From assembly GCA_016719785.1 (NCBI GenBank), contig JADJYJ010000018.1, positions 1 to 64,000 on the forward strand: 64,000 bases of DNA. The letters run 5' to 3'. Position numbers and translations under genes: made by a program. Below the pieces are notes generated by a model. The model had not been told where the DNA came from and searched no databases. It was given only the letters and a program-made list of their open reading frames with translations. This document shows, one piece after another, positions 63,598-64,000 of this stretch. Origin of the DNA: Candidatus Amarolinea dominans (GTDB taxonomy: Bacteria > Chloroflexota > Anaerolineae > SSC4 > Amarolineaceae). Each line of letters begins with the position of its first letter. Positions within the stretch are counted from its first letter, which is position 1.

Positions 63598-63676
63598 GGG
63601 CCTAAGTTCACCAACCGACTCCCGAGTGATTCTCAGCGTCTGCTCACGCAAGGGAATCGCAGGCTCATTTAGGCCC
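63598..63676. other. Nested inverted repeat between tsf and frr
   Basis: GGGCCTAA/TTAGGCCC (63598-63605, 63669-63676) enclose GATTC/GAATC and GCGT/ACGC pairs. May be a partial terminator, RNA processing or regulatory structure; no T-tract. Confidence 0.5.
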
Positions 63677-63683
63677 ACATGGA

Positions 63684-64000
63684 CTAATTGCCCAGTTCGA
63701 GGCGAGCGAAGCGACGGACGACGATATTCTCGCCCAGCCGCGCCACCATGTCGGTCAGCAGGCTTTGGATCGTCACGCTGTCATCCTTGATGAAGGACTG
63801 TTCAAGCAGGCAGGTTTCTTCATAAAACTTAGCCAGCTTGCCCTCGATGATGCGCTCGAGCACATTGGCCGGTTTATTTGCATCGTCCAGTTGGCTCAGG
63901 TACTTCTCTTTTTCATGGGCGACTACGTCGGCCGGCACATCTTCGCGACGCACATAGAGCGGTCGAGCGGCCACCACTTGCATGGCCAAATCACGGGCCA
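63684..64000 (-). CDS. tsf: Elongation factor Ts, C-terminal part (runs off right edge)
   Basis: Nucleotide-exchange factor for EF-Tu. The visible 105 or so residues include MAMQVVAARPLYVRREDVPA, ANVLERIIEGKLAKFYEETC, LLEQSFIKDDSVTIQ, the usual C-terminal module. The gene continues beyond 64000; rpsB is expected further on. Confidence 0.94.
   Translation of the reverse strand, partial: ARDLAMQVVAARPLYVRREDVPADVVAHEKEKYLSQLDDANKPANVLERIIEGKLAKFYEETCLLEQSFIKDDSVTIQSLLTDMVARLGENIVVRRFARLELGN

Overview
The window looks like a high-GC chromosome segment of a Chloroflexota bacterium, most likely Anaerolineae or Caldilineae. This is inferred from exported proteins with long Thr/Pro (TPTPT) linkers, SdrB-like, YCF48-like and LVIVD surface repeats, short Tyr-Leu-Pro terminal motifs and many small hairpin repeats. 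No rRNA or tRNA gene was recognised. Nearly all coding capacity before 49.9 kb is on the minus strand except relA and an Rpn-type gene. Very long open frames on the plus strand are antisense shadows of GC-rich genes.

Region by region: 1-14 kb is a cell-surface block: a truncated subtilase, RlmD, an esterase with a Thr/Pro linker, a methyltransferase, an SdrB/DNRLRE-like protein, and a very large glycosidase-like/YCF48/SdrB polypeptide split by a one-base frameshift. 14-25.4 kb holds acetyltransferases, an FtsK/SpoIIIE translocase, an S1-domain protein, a membrane sensor-regulator, a NarL-type two-component pair and a glycosidase-like protein. 25.5-34.7 kb has relA (frameshifted), a secreted anchor-type protein, an acyl-CoA dehydrogenase and a PotABCD-like ABC importer whose ATPase is also frameshifted. 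35-49.6 kb is mostly housekeeping: Rpn-like nuclease, hydrolase, TrxB, RsmE, PrmA, DnaJ under CIRCE control, CoaE, two ABC-F proteins, a penicillin acylase and two small genes.

From 49.9 kb: an LVIVD-repeat protein; a decayed MNT-HEPN pair and an intact HepT/MntA pair either side of msrA; a ThiF-like enzyme; pyrH; the periplasmic methionine sulfoxide repair pair msrP-msrQ; an LysM-M23 peptidase and rho enclosed by an inverted pair of 80-bp MITE-like elements; and the cdsA-uppS-frr-tsf translation/envelope cluster running off the right edge.

The most unusual things are the non-coding or repeat elements: a 123-bp multi-hairpin repeat tandemly inserted in frame inside the esterase signal anchor, the two 80-bp elements in inverted orientation, dispersed GA-loop hairpins, promoters that place transcription starts at start codons (leaderless mRNAs), and a roughly 470-nt structured rho leader. 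Three clear single-base frameshifts (relA, ABC ATPase, giant surface protein) may be assembly errors and should be checked against reads before any biology is read into them. I did not find a convincing new defence or biosynthetic system.
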